A stretch of 64,000 nucleotides of DNA from Corydoras sp. C115 (lineage: Eukaryota > Chordata > Actinopteri > Siluriformes > Callichthyidae). The first letter of the stretch is position 1. Each line of letters begins with the position of its first letter. Shown in pieces: positions 52,028 through 64,000 of the stretch. The DNA lies in the NCBI GenBank assembly GCA_019802505.1, contig JAFMOC010000031.1, positions 4,427,501 to 4,491,500 of the forward strand, written 5' to 3'. The position numbers and the translations under genes are program-made. Below the pieces are notes generated by a model that did no database searches, was not told the DNA's origin, and saw only the letters and a list, made by a program, of their open reading frames with translations.

Positions 52028-52110
52028 CTACACTATATGGACAAATGTATTGGGATGTCCACACATTAGGACATCAATTCACACCACAGTTTTCTAGGAA
52101 GACCCCATTA
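52028..52110 (+). mobile_element. Tc1-type terminus fragment
   Basis: The phrase cactatatggacaaatgtat tgggatgtcc is the typical terminus of a fish Tc1-derived repeat. The match fades after about 80 bases. Confidence 0.6.
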
Positions 52111-53919
52111 ATTCCATCTCATGAGGAAAAAGGGCAATTTGAAAAAAAATATATATGTAAAAGAAGTTTTAATCTGTAAGCTTTTTTAGACCAGTTAATG
52201 ATTGATCGCAAAATTATAGTGCCACATTACTGTGCAATTTTACGTACACACTGCCAATTTAAGAAGTAGGCTTAAGGGACCTGCCTTGCAAGAAATTATT
52301 TATTAAGTAGATCTGTAAATCCACATTCGCGGCGAGTTCTGAACTTTTTCAGCTGCTTGGTTTCAGGCAGGCGAAGGTGCCACACTGATGGTTTGAAAGT
52401 GACTGTCACTGACTGCCAGTGACAGGGCCACAGGGCAAATACACATAATTAAGACAGAAACCACTACTGCAGGAAACCGACAGAGACACAAATCAGAGCA
52501 GCCTAGCAGAAGCTAGAAGGAATTCGATATTTTTCAACCCGCTGTGATTACATAGTGCCTAAGTACATCTCCTGCATTTCAACGTATATACCGACAGATG
52601 TGCAAAGGAGGTCTGGATGAAGCACAAGGAAGCCTGACTTTTTAAAATTTGAAATAGGTCTAAAAATACCTACGCTCAAAGTCTTCCTGACACAACAATG
52701 CTAAGATTGTTTTCTCACCCATAAACTTGTATGTGAGAGCACGTGTTGAGAGCTCTGAAGTGAATAACAAGCCTGACAGCGGTAACAATGGCAGCAGGTG
52801 AGAGTGTCAAAGGTGTCACACTTGCACACAGACAAGGTCACAGCACTCCACTCCATATGCAAAGACCTGAAGGCTGATTTATACATTCGGCACGCATAGG
52901 GATCTGTACCTTGGTGTACAGGGCAGGCATATATTTAAGTTTTTTTATGTTTTAAATGTTAGGGTTTGTTCATACGAAATGCAATGATTAGAGCCAGATG
53001 ATTAATTTAAAATGGCACAAAATTCAGTTGTACAATCAGTTAATTTTTTCATCTTCAGTGTATTGTACCATCATTTTAATACTCTTTTTCCTACAGGGCC
53101 TCATGCAGGGCCTCATGCAAAACCATAGTGGTGGTCCTCTTTCAGCAGATCTGTGCTGTACACACTTGCAGACTTGCCAAAGCAAAAGCATAAATCAGCC
53201 TTAGGAGAAGTTGAGATTTTAACACTGATGGGTCTGGAAAATGGAGAAGGTGCGACAACCTCCATGTGGTAGAAGCTCAGCAATAAGCAAGATGAAGGTC
53301 TCCCCACAGTGCAAAATGCAATGTTATTAAAACAATATACCACCGACAGGCCTGGAGCTTCCACCATGGGGAAACAGTAAAGCGAAATAAATCTGTGTCA
53401 TGGAATGACATTCTTTCTTACCATCTGCTGGGTGAATTATTTAAATTTGCAATAAATGCAGGCACAGAAAGTGGTGATGTGGGGTAATTAGCGCCCTGAC
53501 TGAGGTGACATATGACAGCTCGTTCTGACTTTTCCAAGCTGATGGAGTTTTGAGCTTACATTATGGCGCCAGGACCACATGGCCCACTGCACAGCTCTGG
53601 GGGCAGGATTTAAACCCCTGCCCCTAAGGATGAATGACAGCTGCAATCAGGTTCTGAGAGCCCTCTAACCTGACTAAATGCCAGCACGAAAACTGAGGTT
53701 CCAGAACCAAGGGGAGATGGACTCATTTATAATCTCCAACATATTAAAAGGACAAGCGCTTTGTAAAAGGTAACCCTGTTCCTGATGTGCACCAGCTGAA
53801 ATGAGTTTACAAAGAATCTAAAAAATACCAGTGGAGAACTGGGATAAAATTCATTTCACTTCAAAAACATTCTAAAAAATTTAAATTCTCCTATGAGGAT
53901 TAATGGGTCATTTTACCAT

Positions 53920-54022
53920 TCAAATAATACTGTGTAATACCTGCTCTGTGGGGGTCCTGGTCATTAGAGAACAGAGTAAATGGGACTGACAAAGTATGTA
54001 AAGAAACAGATGGACTACCCAC
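53920..54022 (-). mobile_element. Family A fragment beside the (AT)n tract
   Basis: The stretch gtaatacctgctctgtgg, then ggtcattagagaacagagta, is the reverse complement of the left-centre of the element. It stops a few bases before the AT microsatellite at 54032. Confidence 0.6.
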
Positions 54023-54029
54023 TAATTGT

Positions 54030-54031
<2 letters not shown>

Positions 54032-54105
<74 letters not shown>
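54032..54105. repeat. (AT)37 microsatellite
   Basis: This is an uninterrupted AT dinucleotide run of 74 bases. Repetitive Ile/Tyr open frames on both strands are artefacts of it. Such tracts can extrude cruciforms and are highly length-variable. Confidence 0.98.
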
Positions 54106-54107
<2 letters not shown>

Positions 54108-55560
54108 ATCCACAGGTCCACAGGCCTTAAGTGACTATAGCAATTGTGCACTTGTTTTATCATAATCTGGAACAAGGTCTAGATGGAGTCAATTATTGCC
54201 GAGGAAAGGTAAAGCTTTAACCTCCTGCAGAAATAATTGGTTGGGCATGAAACAGAGGAGTCAAGGCACTGAGCAGAGGGAAGGTGCAAAGTTATCTAAA
54301 ATGCCTCAAGTCCTTATGAAGCATTCAAGTAACAATCAGAACTCTGGCTCTCATGTTACCATTGATAAGGCAGCTGAACCCCAAATTGAACTTGAAATGG
54401 ATCTGTGGTTATTGCAAATATAGCATTAGTGGAAAGACATTTTTCATTACTTTGCAACTAAAATGTGCGAAGGTCAAAAATGATGCAATTCCAAGCCTAT
54501 TTCCTAGTGGGGGATTACAGTTCCACTACATTCACAGGTGCACAAATAAGGGCGGAATATAGGAAACCGTCAAAATCTTCATGACGTCATTTCATAAGAA
54601 AAATACGTATAAGGCCGGGAGCTTTATGACTAGAACTTTGTCTAAAGTGGCGCAACTGACATGGAACAAAAATAAAGTTACACTTTGCCCAAACAGGATT
54701 TTTATTTAATATTTTGAGTTAATAATTAGCAAAAGCATCTTTTTTTCAATGTTAAAATGTTGTTTCGTGTTTACCGTAAATAAATAACAGACGTAACAAT
54801 CATAAAGCCATGATTATTTCTTGGACAATAATCGTACCATCAAAATCTGTAATCAGCTTATCCCTAGTCCATACTAACATTTTCAGGTAGTTCTGAAAAA
54901 CACTTGACTTCCATGCGCAGCATGATGCACTTGAATAAGAGCTGCTCTGCATGATATTTAAAGTTAATTTAAGTTCATATCTTTTATTGAAAGCACATTT
55001 TAAATAGTTACATAACTGACTGTGATGGATGATAATAAGGAGGATAGATAATGATAGTGAAGCTATATACCAGTCTGTACTCTGTGTCTCAGTTCTGCAA
55101 TAAAACCATGCAAACCTCATGCACATCTACATTACAGGGTATATGAGCGGCAATTGTTTGGATGAGCTCTAATAAAGAGTTTGAAAGCAAAGTGAGAATT
55201 TGGAGGGAGATTTTTATTGGGGGCACTTCTCCCCAGCTGTGCCATGCATATTATGAATATTATTCTTCTATTACATTACATTACCACATTCCTTATAAAC
55301 CCGCCATAAGGCCTGGCAAGCACATTTTCCTTGTCCAGTGTGTGCCTTCACTAGATTCACATGTTTAAATATTCCGATTACCACAAAGTGAGTGGAGGGA
55401 CAAACTATTGCATGTGCAATTTATGCAGTTTTTTGATGACACGATACATTGTACATTCCAAACAAAAAAGCATGCAGTTTGGGTGGTATGAAGCCTAAAA
55501 TGAAAATATTTTGGCTTTGTAGAATTTTAAAAACTAGTACTATATTTTCTGCTATAAAAT

Positions 55561-55632
55561 AATAATGCACAAAAGCATTGGGACACACCTTTTATTAATT
55601 GAATTCAACCATTGGATTCAGTCCCAAGTTTG
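55561..55632 (+). mobile_element. Tc1-type terminus fragment
   Basis: The phrase gcacaaaagcattgggacac followed by attgaattcaaccattgga is the terminal portion of the same Tc1-type repeat class. It lies 130 bp upstream of the young SINE at 55769. Confidence 0.55.
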
Positions 55633-55768
55633 AAAAGCAAATATGCATTTTAGACAACTGTAAGTTCACATTGTTGTTGTTAGAGAATGGGAAAATCCCT
55701 TTTCTTTTTTTCTATGTCTATATACAAAGCAGGGTACATAAAGAATAGTAGAGTATTGATAATGGACT

Positions 55769-56117
55769 GGCGGCACGGTGGCTTAGTGGTTAGCACGTTC
55801 CCTCTCAGCGCTAGGGATTCCCGGTTCGAATCCCCATCTGGGTGGAGTTTCCATGTTCTCCCCGTGTCTGCGTGGGTTTCCTCCGGGTTCTCCAGTTTCC
55901 TCCCACAGTCCAAAAACATGGATCAAGTCAATTGAATTCTCAAAATTGCCCCATATAGAGTGTGTCTGTGTGAGTGAGTGTGTGCCCTGTGTGTGTGGAT
56001 TGGCGCCCTGTCCTGGGTCTGTCTGCCCAGCGCCCGAGACGTTCTCCCCTGGATGGGCATGGGGAACCCCACCGTGACCCTAATAGAGGATAAAGCGGGA
56101 GATAATGAATGAATGAA
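55769..56117 (+). mobile_element. Full-length tRNA-derived SINE (V-SINE/HE1/Mermaid type)
   Basis: The element opens with a tRNA-like head (ggcggcacggtggcttagtg, with a B-box-like ggttcgaatcc). It continues with the conserved block about gtgggtttcctccgggttct, a body reading gcccagcgcccgagacgttc, and a tail ending in (GAAT)n. It is flanked by a perfect 12-bp direct repeat, tgataatggact, at 55757-55768 and 56118-56129. That is the target-site duplication of an intact, fairly recent insertion. It is antisense to tenm2. The open frame inside it is shared with the other copies and is not a gene. Confidence 0.9.
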
Positions 56118-58524
56118 TGATAATGGACTATTAATAACAAATTAAAGTAGACTATGGTTAAGTAGAATTGGATCAGATATGCAACTGAGAACAATTCATG
56201 GAAATCTGATTCAAATATCAAATCTTTAGTAACAAAAAAGAAAACTTTTTATTTATTTTTAATTTTTTTTTTTACATCTACCAATTTCTCTTTTTTGGGT
56301 GACCGGCCCAAAACTGCTTTAGGCATGAAACGTAATGGCGTCCCAGCATCAATGACATAGTTCACTGGTCCAATTAAACATGCTAGATTTAGTATCATTA
56401 AAACAGACATCTTTAGGGAAGAACAAATTCAGGATAAAATGAAGGATGGGCGTGAGCCAATCACTCAGCGGTGGAGCATGGGGAAACGATCCTAAACCTT
56501 ACCAACAGATTACATTAGTCCACAACCCATGAACCTGATCTATATTAATAGAACAATGAAGGACACAGAAAAGTATTACGAGCACGGTAACCTGATTTAA
56601 AGATTAAAAGATATATTTTCGCATTAAGCAGTATATAGCAGTTCAGAGTAGACAAAAACACATAACTGGCCAGTCCATGTAATTTTTCAGGGCGATGCAT
56701 GTCCTATTTTGCGCTGAATGACCCTAAGCACATCAGGGGATGACAGTAAGAGTTTAACCTTGACAAAGACCTCGTGGGAGGGCTGACTTTATGAGTTTAA
56801 AAAGATTTGACCTCTATCGAGTAGAGGGACATAGTAACTGCACCAGGGAGCTTCATTGTTCTAGATCGGTGTACCTCATTGCCCTACTGCACAGGAATGC
56901 CCATGTAGTTAAGATATGTTGCTGCATTCTATCCATACATTGTATTTTGAAAAATGCACTGTTCATATTTTGAATATTTTTGCCAAAGAAATGCTCAAAA
57001 ACAATACACTGATGTAAGCATGTGTATTTAAAGTTGCAAAGTACACATTTTAATAGTATTATCCTGTGCAAATTCCCTAAAAAAAGAAAGAAAATAATAC
57101 ACGACACCACAATCCCCAAATGTGTCCGCTAAAATCACAAACTAGCCATTTAAATAGAAGCAACTCTTTAGAAAATGTATTTTGCAGCAAGAAATGGCCT
57201 CTAAAATATAGAGTATTATATTACAAACAAGTTCGACTGACATGCATGACCCAATCTTTAATCCGAAATACTTGGAGAACCTCGTGTTCTTTTTGTTCTC
57301 AGTAAAATACACTTGGATAAGACGGTTGGATCGGCGCATGTACTTAAATAACAATTTTGGTATCCATAAATGTTTGTCTTTCAAGACTAGGCATAGCACA
57401 TTGATAAGAAGAGGTGATAAAAATGTTTTTTGCTTTTATTATTATTATGATTTTTTTCACCACACAAGGGACTGTTGAATTTTATGGTCATTGCACACTT
57501 AGCAGGCACTGCAGTGCATTAGTTTGCAGTAAAAGCCTGCAGGCAATAGTGCTTTTTTATTTGTTTATAATGTTAAGACATTTCACAAATGGCTGAGGCA
57601 GTGCTTTCAATCGTATATACTTACATTTAGGCAATTGACAAAGCTTGTTACGATAAAACATTGAATCGTGAGTTTAATGAAATTAAATAGACAGAATATC
57701 CAAATGTAGCTGAGCACCGAGGGAAAACTGAGCCTTGACTGAGCAGCCATTATAAAACAGGCCAATGCTTAAGATGTAATGTAAAAAGATTTATTAAAAT
57801 GAATATTCAGGGCAATTATTTCTTTTATTTCATCTGTACCTGTGAAATGACACCATCTGAAAATCTGCTTTAGTAATATTTAGTGATGCTCATAACATGC
57901 AGGGCAGATGGCGCAGGTGTGAAACACAGAAAACACCATTTTCTGTCTGTATGATCTAGGACCCCATCATCGAAGCTGTGAAAGGGTTCAGAGATGTCTC
58001 AACAACAGCCAACAAAGACTGATGATGTGATTAACTCTGTTGTCATTATGCTTTCTATGGTGGCTGGGAGATGATGCGGGACTACAAATAGTGTCAGAGT
58101 GTAATATCAGCGGAATCAGCAGAAGTACAATAGTTTGCACATGTGAAGCTCATGATCTCTCCTCCTCCTCTCTTAACCATCTGTGATGTTCACTCCATTT
58201 GTTCCAGTTGTCACTCACATCTGCTGCTATGATTATTTAGTTCTTAAATACTCACCAACAAGGCCAATAAATAAGAACATTGAACATTAAATAAGGGTGG
58301 AAAATTAATCCTAGATTTTAGAACAAAATACCAGCAGGATCCTATTTTAATAAAACATATAGACACAAGACATTAAAGGAAGTGTCTCACAGTTTAACAT
58401 CTAAACCTATTAAAACATGTGTTTTGGTTTCATATAGTTTTATTCCAGTGGCATTCACTAAATTAATATGGAAAAGACAAACCCCTTAAATAACCAGGCT
58501 GGACAAATGATCAATCCTCTGATT

Positions 58525-58895
58525 TAATACTTTTGTTGAACCACCTTTTGCTGTTTATTACAGCTATCAGTCTGTTTGACATGCTAGCTCTGCACATCTA
58601 GATAGATGAAGCTTTGCACATTCATTCTTGACGAAGTGTGAAGCACCAATATACAGCTTTCATAAAGCCTATATAATTTTTGTCTGAGCCTTGACATAGC
58701 ACCCAAGGACATACAACCACCTTAGCTTAAGGCCACTACATTGGCTTTTGTTGTTGTTTAGGATTGTTGTCATTCCGGAAGGTCAACCACCTGCATTTTC
58801 ATTCGTCAATAAGACAGCTTCAAGCATTTACCTTAAAGATTTGGCTAAAGTGAAACATCCCAACAACATAATGGTGCCATCAACATGCTGCATGC
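58525..58895 (-). mobile_element. Decayed Tc1/mariner transposon with transposase remnant
   Basis: On the plus strand the stretch follows the antisense of a fish Tc1-type transposase gene: gaaccaccttttgctg, tctgcacatctaga, gattgttgtcattccggaag. On the minus strand 58888-58858 reads HVDGTIMLLG in one frame, resembling the HGGGS(I/V)M.WG motif of Tc1 transposases. Frames on either side are broken by stops and deletions, so it is inactive. Confidence 0.75.
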
Positions 58896-60317
58896 TTAAA
58901 CATTTTGAGCCCTATCTTACAGAGTGTGCAAGTGCGTTGTGGTGTTTACTTCTATCTTACACCCTGCTAACAGTTTATTTTCATGCCTTCCACGTGCATC
59001 ATTTTATTAGCAACTGTGCTTGTGAATATATTTACACAGAAGGGCGTGGTGGTCTTGAAATGAGACTCGGCAACAGAAAACACAGGTGGCAGTACTGACT
59101 GAAAACAACTTAGGCAGACAACAGTCAGATGTGTGTTGCTGCATTGGCAGTACAATGTCAACACAGATACATGCCCAACATCACAGAATGCTATTAAACG
59201 TATATTTAATATATAAAAGTATATATTCTGCTAAAAATGTCCCTTAAAATAAGGTTCCATTCATTATAATAATGTCCTTGCACATCATGCACATTATTAC
59301 TCACCTTATCCCCATGATACTTAACTAAATCTCACACTAAAATCCTATCTTTCTCTTGTTTTATTACCATGTGGATTTTCTTCAGGTATTTAAAGGTATC
59401 TTACTGCTGTCTAATGAACTTAATATATAACCTTAGTTCTTGGTGTGAATGGACAACTGCACTCTCTAAGGGATAGTCTGCTTTCCAGTAAAGACTCTGA
59501 GCACATCAATCAAAATAAAGCAATCAATGAAGATAAATGCATGTCTTTTAATAAATTTATTACCACACAAAAGCAATGTCTAAAATAAACCACTGTTATT
59601 TAATTATGAGATTTGATGTGGTTCTGTAATTTAGCAGAATTTACTGGCATCTATGTTGCCTGGAAGCACACTCATCCTAAACTTTATTACATCCAGATGA
59701 AAAAGTATCAGTGTTGCATCAGAAGCTCTAAATTGAGGTATTGTAACCAGAACCAGTAATGAAGTCGAATTGTAATGTACACATACTTAGAATAATACTT
59801 TCCTAGTTGAATTTGCAGCATTAAAAAAAAGAGTTCTAAATATACATTAAACCATTATATTATATTAAACAGTTATGCCATATCATAGCTGTTTATTTCC
59901 AGCCTTCAAAATAACAAATAAAATAAATACCTAAGTGCAGTGACCTTCACTTTAGTACCTAGCAGTTCCCTTCGTTTGTCATCAGTCTTTCACGGTGGAG
60001 ACAGGGAGGAAGGATAATATGTGTACGCCTGATTTCAGAATAAATTAGATTTATAAAGCTGTTACACAGATTCAGACTTTCAAGCTTCATTTCTTGCGCC
60101 TCTGTTTAGTGCCATTATTTTCAAGATGAAACTCCTGTCTAAGGGTGAACATAATAATCTATAACAATTGTTTATTCATTTGTTCATTCTTTTATGTAAT
60201 TTGCTTGCTGATATCAGGAACTAGAGGAAAATAAGGACACACTTTAAACAGGGCAGATAGATGGATATATAGGTAGGAAGGTAGGTTGATGGACCAATTG
60301 ATGGATGGATGGATGCT

Positions 60318-60492
60318 TGAGTGTTGGTCCTCTCAAGGTTTTTTACTTAAAAAAAAATACAATGTTTTTTTTTTTTACTTGTCACTGTCGCTTCGGCTTG
60401 CTCTTTGGAGGTTCAGGGACAGAACACTCTAAATCTGCTTACAAGACAATGTACAATTGTAAAAAGTACTATAAAACTAAATTAACTTAAAC
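60318..60492 (+). mobile_element. Interspersed fish repeat fragment
   Basis: The phrases tcctctcaaggttttttac, ttgtcactgtcgcttcggct and gacaatgtacaattgtaaaa, followed by actataaaactaaatt, follow a very common fish repeat whose tail resembles gcgctatacaaataaa. A (GGAT)n tract lies just before it. Confidence 0.6.
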
Positions 60493-61190
60493 TTGAACAC
60501 AAAACAGATAGACAGAGACATATGTCTGTGTGTACATTAACAATAATTTTTAAAGATTTTAACACAATGTTAACACACTCCCTAAACTACTAAAAGGACG
60601 TGTCCATCACTTATTGCTTTTAATAAAATGTTTAAAGTACATTATCTCAGTCATCATTTGTACACTGGCACTAAATCATGCTGGTAAAAAGCTTCCAATT
60701 TACACCCACAAATTTAATGCAACACAAAGGCGGCTTTGACCTTACGGCAAACAGTACACAGTGTTAAAATATCCACTTGACACAAGCAAGCTGTTCAAAG
60801 AAACTGCATTCAGTCCATCCTGAGAGAAAAGAGAAACTTGCTAAAACGCTGAAAAAGATTTTTATGAGCGAGTGGATTAGTGCAGTGTCTAACAGAGTTC
60901 AGTGCACAGTGTCAGAGAAATGGTGCACAGATGTCTTCAGGCGGTGGGTGAATGATACATGAAGGAGTGCAAGAGACAGAAGGACTGAAAAGATAACAGA
61001 CGTTTGATGGTGTTTTTATTTTATTGTGTTATTAGAATGTGTTGTTCCAGCTCTGGGATGAACAGACTTCCCGGCTGAAGTCCCTGTGTGAGCCCTGCAC
61101 TTGCATTTATCATAAACAACTTATTGGAGCTCAATCAATAATAAAAATGGATTCAGTTAATATGCCCAAAGTTTTCTGATAACAAATACA

Positions 61191-61385
61191 TATGCTATAT
61201 GGACAATGGCATAGAGAAGCTTCATAGTCATTAAATACAAGTGATACGTTTAGTCCTATTACCATTTAATTGAATGCTTGCACCTTTGGAACAGCTTGGA
61301 ATGAGAGTGCACAAAGTAAGATCCAAAAAAAGAATGGTTGAAGTTTGATGTGGAAGACTGTCCTGCACAAAACCCAAAACCAACA
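61191..61385 (+). mobile_element. Tc1-type element remnant
   Basis: The start tgctatatggacaatggcat resembles the terminus (cactatatggacaaaagt). The later gagtgcacaaagtaag, tgaagtttgatgtggaagac and gtcctgcacaaaaccc follow the transposase part encoding the phrase around 'GVEELDWPAQSPD' in related elements. It is heavily decayed. Confidence 0.55.
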
Positions 61386-62867
61386 CCAACTAATAACTTT
61401 GAAATTAAAACAGTGAGCTGGGATCTTTTAATGCATTTCCAGACAGTAGAAGCTGTTAAAACTGCAAAGGTGAAGCAAGTTAGAACAGGATGTTATAAAA
61501 GCTCCTGCAGGTGTAATGTGTAGGTGTCCTGGTTCTTCAATGAATAGTTTTATGTGAAATGAACACAATTTCATTTTACAACATATCATACTGACAAAAG
61601 ATTTGAAGATGTCTTATATTAAAATGATTTCAGTTTTTATTATCAATCCTAGTTAGAATTTTTAATAAATCATTACAAATTACAGAATATCATTACAGAA
61701 TACAGAATATCAACTTATAAAACAAGGTAAATAGAAAGCACATTTAGAAGTATGGTCAAGTGAAAGTACTCCATTGTCAATGCTGCAGTATGTATAGAAC
61801 AAAGATGATTTACATTTTGAAGGAACCATGTACATGTGTCCTATAGGGTGTACAGAGAGTGGACACACTGTACTAGTGCAACACTAACACAACATCAATA
61901 CATCATTGTTATTGCATTGTTAAGAATCATCCACCCCCAAATGGTTAAGCTTGGGTCCAGACAATAAAAATAAAACAGGGTTAAAGACACTACCACAGGA
62001 CACAGACAAACAGCTGGACTACAACCTCTATTTGTGAAACTGCATTCAAGGGTAACTGAAAAAAAATACACAGTATGTATAAATACAGAGGTGCATCTAA
62101 TAAAGTAGTCTGTAAGTATACATCATATCGTACAACCCCCAACTTTTTAAGAGTGATGACAATGGTTTTTTTTTGGTGCTTTCATTGCACTCCTGCTAAG
62201 TCTGTAATAGTAAAGTTCTGATACAACTTGCCTTAGCAAGTTTTTGTTTTTGTTTTTGTTTCTTTTGCAGCATCAGAATTAATGATTTAGCATTATGTTA
62301 TTGATGGGTCCATCCCAGTGTCATTACGGCAGCTTTTGTGATTTGTAACTACTGCATGTGCAGTGTGTGTGCACCATTATCAAGCATTAACGCTCCCGCC
62401 TTGACAAAAGCAAAATGAAACACAGTGTGTGAGCTGCATGGGCCTTCCACTGTTCTGCTAAAAGGAAGCTTGCACCCAGGAGAGCCGTGGGTTTGATCTA
62501 TGGATGCAGGCCTAAGAAAGACATTGAGACTTTGCAGAAGCTGTTGTTAAATGAATGCTAAACAGCCACTGGCGCGGTGATGGCAGGCTATGCTGGAAGG
62601 TGGGAGCTAATGGCAGACATTAGTTCTAAGACTGAGACACTAATGCACCTCACGTCATATTAAAGAGAAATTTATCAGCACAGGTAGCCATAAGTAGACA
62701 GGGAATATGGAGAATTCCCATTAGACAAGTATTATGGGTGCTCTGTATTGTCTTATTGCCGTATTGGCATGTAGCTTGGTATAGATTTTAAAAAGACACA
62801 AGATAGACTTTGCAGACAAACTTTCCTTCGGTCCAAAGTCAAGACACAACTTTTCCCATTTCTAAAC

Positions 62868-63105
62868 CTCTCACAAACACTTTATTAGGAACAAATGCAC
62901 ACCAACTCATTCGTGCAATTATCCTGCCTGCCAATCAAGTGACAGTAATGCAAAACATACCATCATGCAGAATCAGATAATGTTCACATCAGCCATCAGA
63001 ATGGAGAATAATGTGATCTGAGTGACTTTGACAGTGGTATGATTGCTGGTGCCAAATGGGCTGGTTTACGTGATGGTCTGAGATTCCCATAAACATCAGT
63101 CTTTA
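62868..63105 (+). mobile_element. DNA transposon remnant with cactttattaggaac terminus
   Basis: It runs from aacactttattaggaacaaa through ccatcagaatggagaataat, gtgatctgagtgactttgac and gctggtgccaaatgggctgg, a string I recognise from a common fish DNA transposon. The coding frame is broken. A family A terminus follows within 40 bases. Confidence 0.65.
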
Positions 63106-63140
63106 GTTTACTTAGTATGTTAAAATAAGAGAAACATCTA

Positions 63141-63260
63141 CAATACCAGTCAAATGTTTGGACACACCTCCTTTCTGTTCCCCTTATTCTTCATTTAATC
63201 TGTTCCACTTTTCTTACAGTCTTCTACAATTACAGACTGTAATCTATCTGTTTGTGATGA
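63141..63260 (+). mobile_element. Family A left-end fragment
   Basis: The terminus ccagtcaaatgtttggacac is followed by a pyrimidine-rich stretch and acaattacagactgtaatct, matching the left third of the copy at 2544. The rest is deleted. Confidence 0.7.
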
Positions 63261-63544
63261 GATCAGGTGTGATATAACAAGCATCTTGGACTGCAGATCT
63301 TGAGGCAGAAGGGCTACTACAGTAAAAGGTTCGCACAGTAATAGTGTTGCTTTCTTTAATTCCTTAAAGTGTTCACTAAGCAATGCAAATTCAAAAGGAT
63401 TGCATGCATTAAAATAAATATAAAATTAGCTTAATTAAAAAAGTAAATAAGGGTCTATGAAAGGACATTAACTGTTATTTGTTATTCAAATTATTAAGTA
63501 TTCCCTCTGGTATATCTCAGTGTTTAATTCTTTACCCAAGAGCA

Positions 63545-63818
63545 AATTATAGTCATGGGGTACTAGAGTCCAATCCTCATCACAGTGCACACAAACACCT
63601 TCACTCACACACAATCACACCAAGGAGTGATGTAGTGCCTTCAAATCACCAAACTTGCATTTCTTTGTTGATGGAAACCAGAGTTCCTGTAGAAAATTCA
63701 CCCAGGTACGAAGAAATCATGCAAAATGTGCACCGAAAGGACCGGGGTCATTTGCAGAGGAAATAGTTGAAATCAAATAATGCTTTAAGGCAACAGCACT
63801 AGCTACTGAACCACCCCA
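63545..63818 (-). mobile_element. Diverged SINE, reverse orientation
   Basis: The stretch carries cactcacacacaatcacacc, aaaattcacccaggtacg and a right end ctactgaaccacccc, the reverse complement of a tRNA-like head. A 95-residue open frame overlaps it but is repeat-derived. Confidence 0.5.
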
Positions 63819-64000
63819 AGTGTAATTTGTGGCCCTGCACTAAATTATCTAAAAAATATTGAGTGAGCAGGCAATTAATATGTCATTTTTAAAATTGTGC
63901 AAAAAACAAAGCCCTCCCAGAACAATGCAGTTCTATTTGAACTGCATTAAGAAGCCTGGATATTCAGTTTGCAAGAGAAAAAGATAATTTTTGTACTACC

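Larger units (their letters stand above)
47368..64000 (-). other. tenm2: tenm2 intron upstream of the start-codon exon (partial)
   Basis: The acceptor at 47368 implies an upstream exon, so this stretch is at least partly 5' intron. I cannot identify a noncoding first exon, a promoter or a CpG island in it. It contains SINE copies (47488, 48711, 55769, 63545), family A and B DNA elements, Tc1-type remnants and an (AT)n tract. The stretches 49220-50400, 51050-52020, 52150-53900, 56130-58500, 58900-60250 and 61400-62860 hold no repeat or gene that I recognise. A slightly GC-richer patch lies at 50430-50650. Confidence 0.75.

Noticed and set aside
53900..54175. Ile/Tyr-repeat proteins on both strands
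   Set aside because: They are translations of the (AT)37 microsatellite.
1..64000. Bacterial, viral, CRISPR or biosynthetic system
   Set aside because: Splice-site structure, SINEs and a teneurin gene show vertebrate nuclear DNA; no viral genes, repeat-spacer arrays or operon-like coding were seen.

Overview
The window is vertebrate nuclear DNA, most likely from a teleost fish of the Ostariophysi; a catfish-like genome is my best guess. The evidence is low coding density, AT-rich intronic sequence, abundant microsatellites, tRNA-derived SINEs of the kind widespread in fish, and decayed Tc1/mariner elements. No operons, ribosome binding sites, phage or CRISPR features are present, and I see no tRNA or rRNA genes.

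Only two protein-coding exons can be supported, both on the minus strand. They encode the start of the cytoplasmic N-terminal domain of a teneurin, best matching teneurin-2 (tenm2). The start-codon exon lies at 47116-47367 (coding 47116-47332, residues 1-72 plus one base). The next coding exon lies at 32050-32325 (residues 73-164 plus one base). Both junctions are phase 1, the splice sites are canonical, and joining the exons keeps the frame through the conserved teneurin intracellular sequence. The intron between them is 14,790 bp. At least 32 kb of the following intron (1-32049) and at least 16.6 kb upstream of the start-codon exon (47368-64000) fill the rest. The next coding exon and the transmembrane, EGF, NHL and YD-repeat parts would lie beyond base 1. 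The promoter and any 5' noncoding exons would lie beyond 64000 or are not recognisable here.

The introns carry several repeat families. (1) A tRNA-headed SINE family of V-SINE/HE1/Mermaid type has three long, nearly identical copies (33601, 37640, 55769) plus many fragments. The 55769 copy has a perfect 12-bp target-site duplication. (2) A second tRNA-derived SINE family is present at 9096 and 40425. (3) Family A is a roughly 0.45-0.5 kb non-autonomous DNA element with terminal and internal inverted repeats, in at least seven copies or pieces. (4) Family B is a roughly 380 bp AT-rich DNA element, in three copies. (5) Tc1/mariner-type remnants include one with a readable decayed transposase motif at 58525-58895. 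Microsatellites include an (AT)37 tract at 54032-54105.

No undescribed multi-gene system is visible. The most useful points are the lineage-specific changes in the teneurin N-terminus, the frame-neutral second exon, a CA-rich tract next to the first donor site, the evidence for recent SINE activity, and several non-repetitive, balanced-composition intron blocks that could be conserved noncoding elements. The last point cannot be tested without an alignment. Family names and comparisons with human teneurins come from memory; no database search was run.
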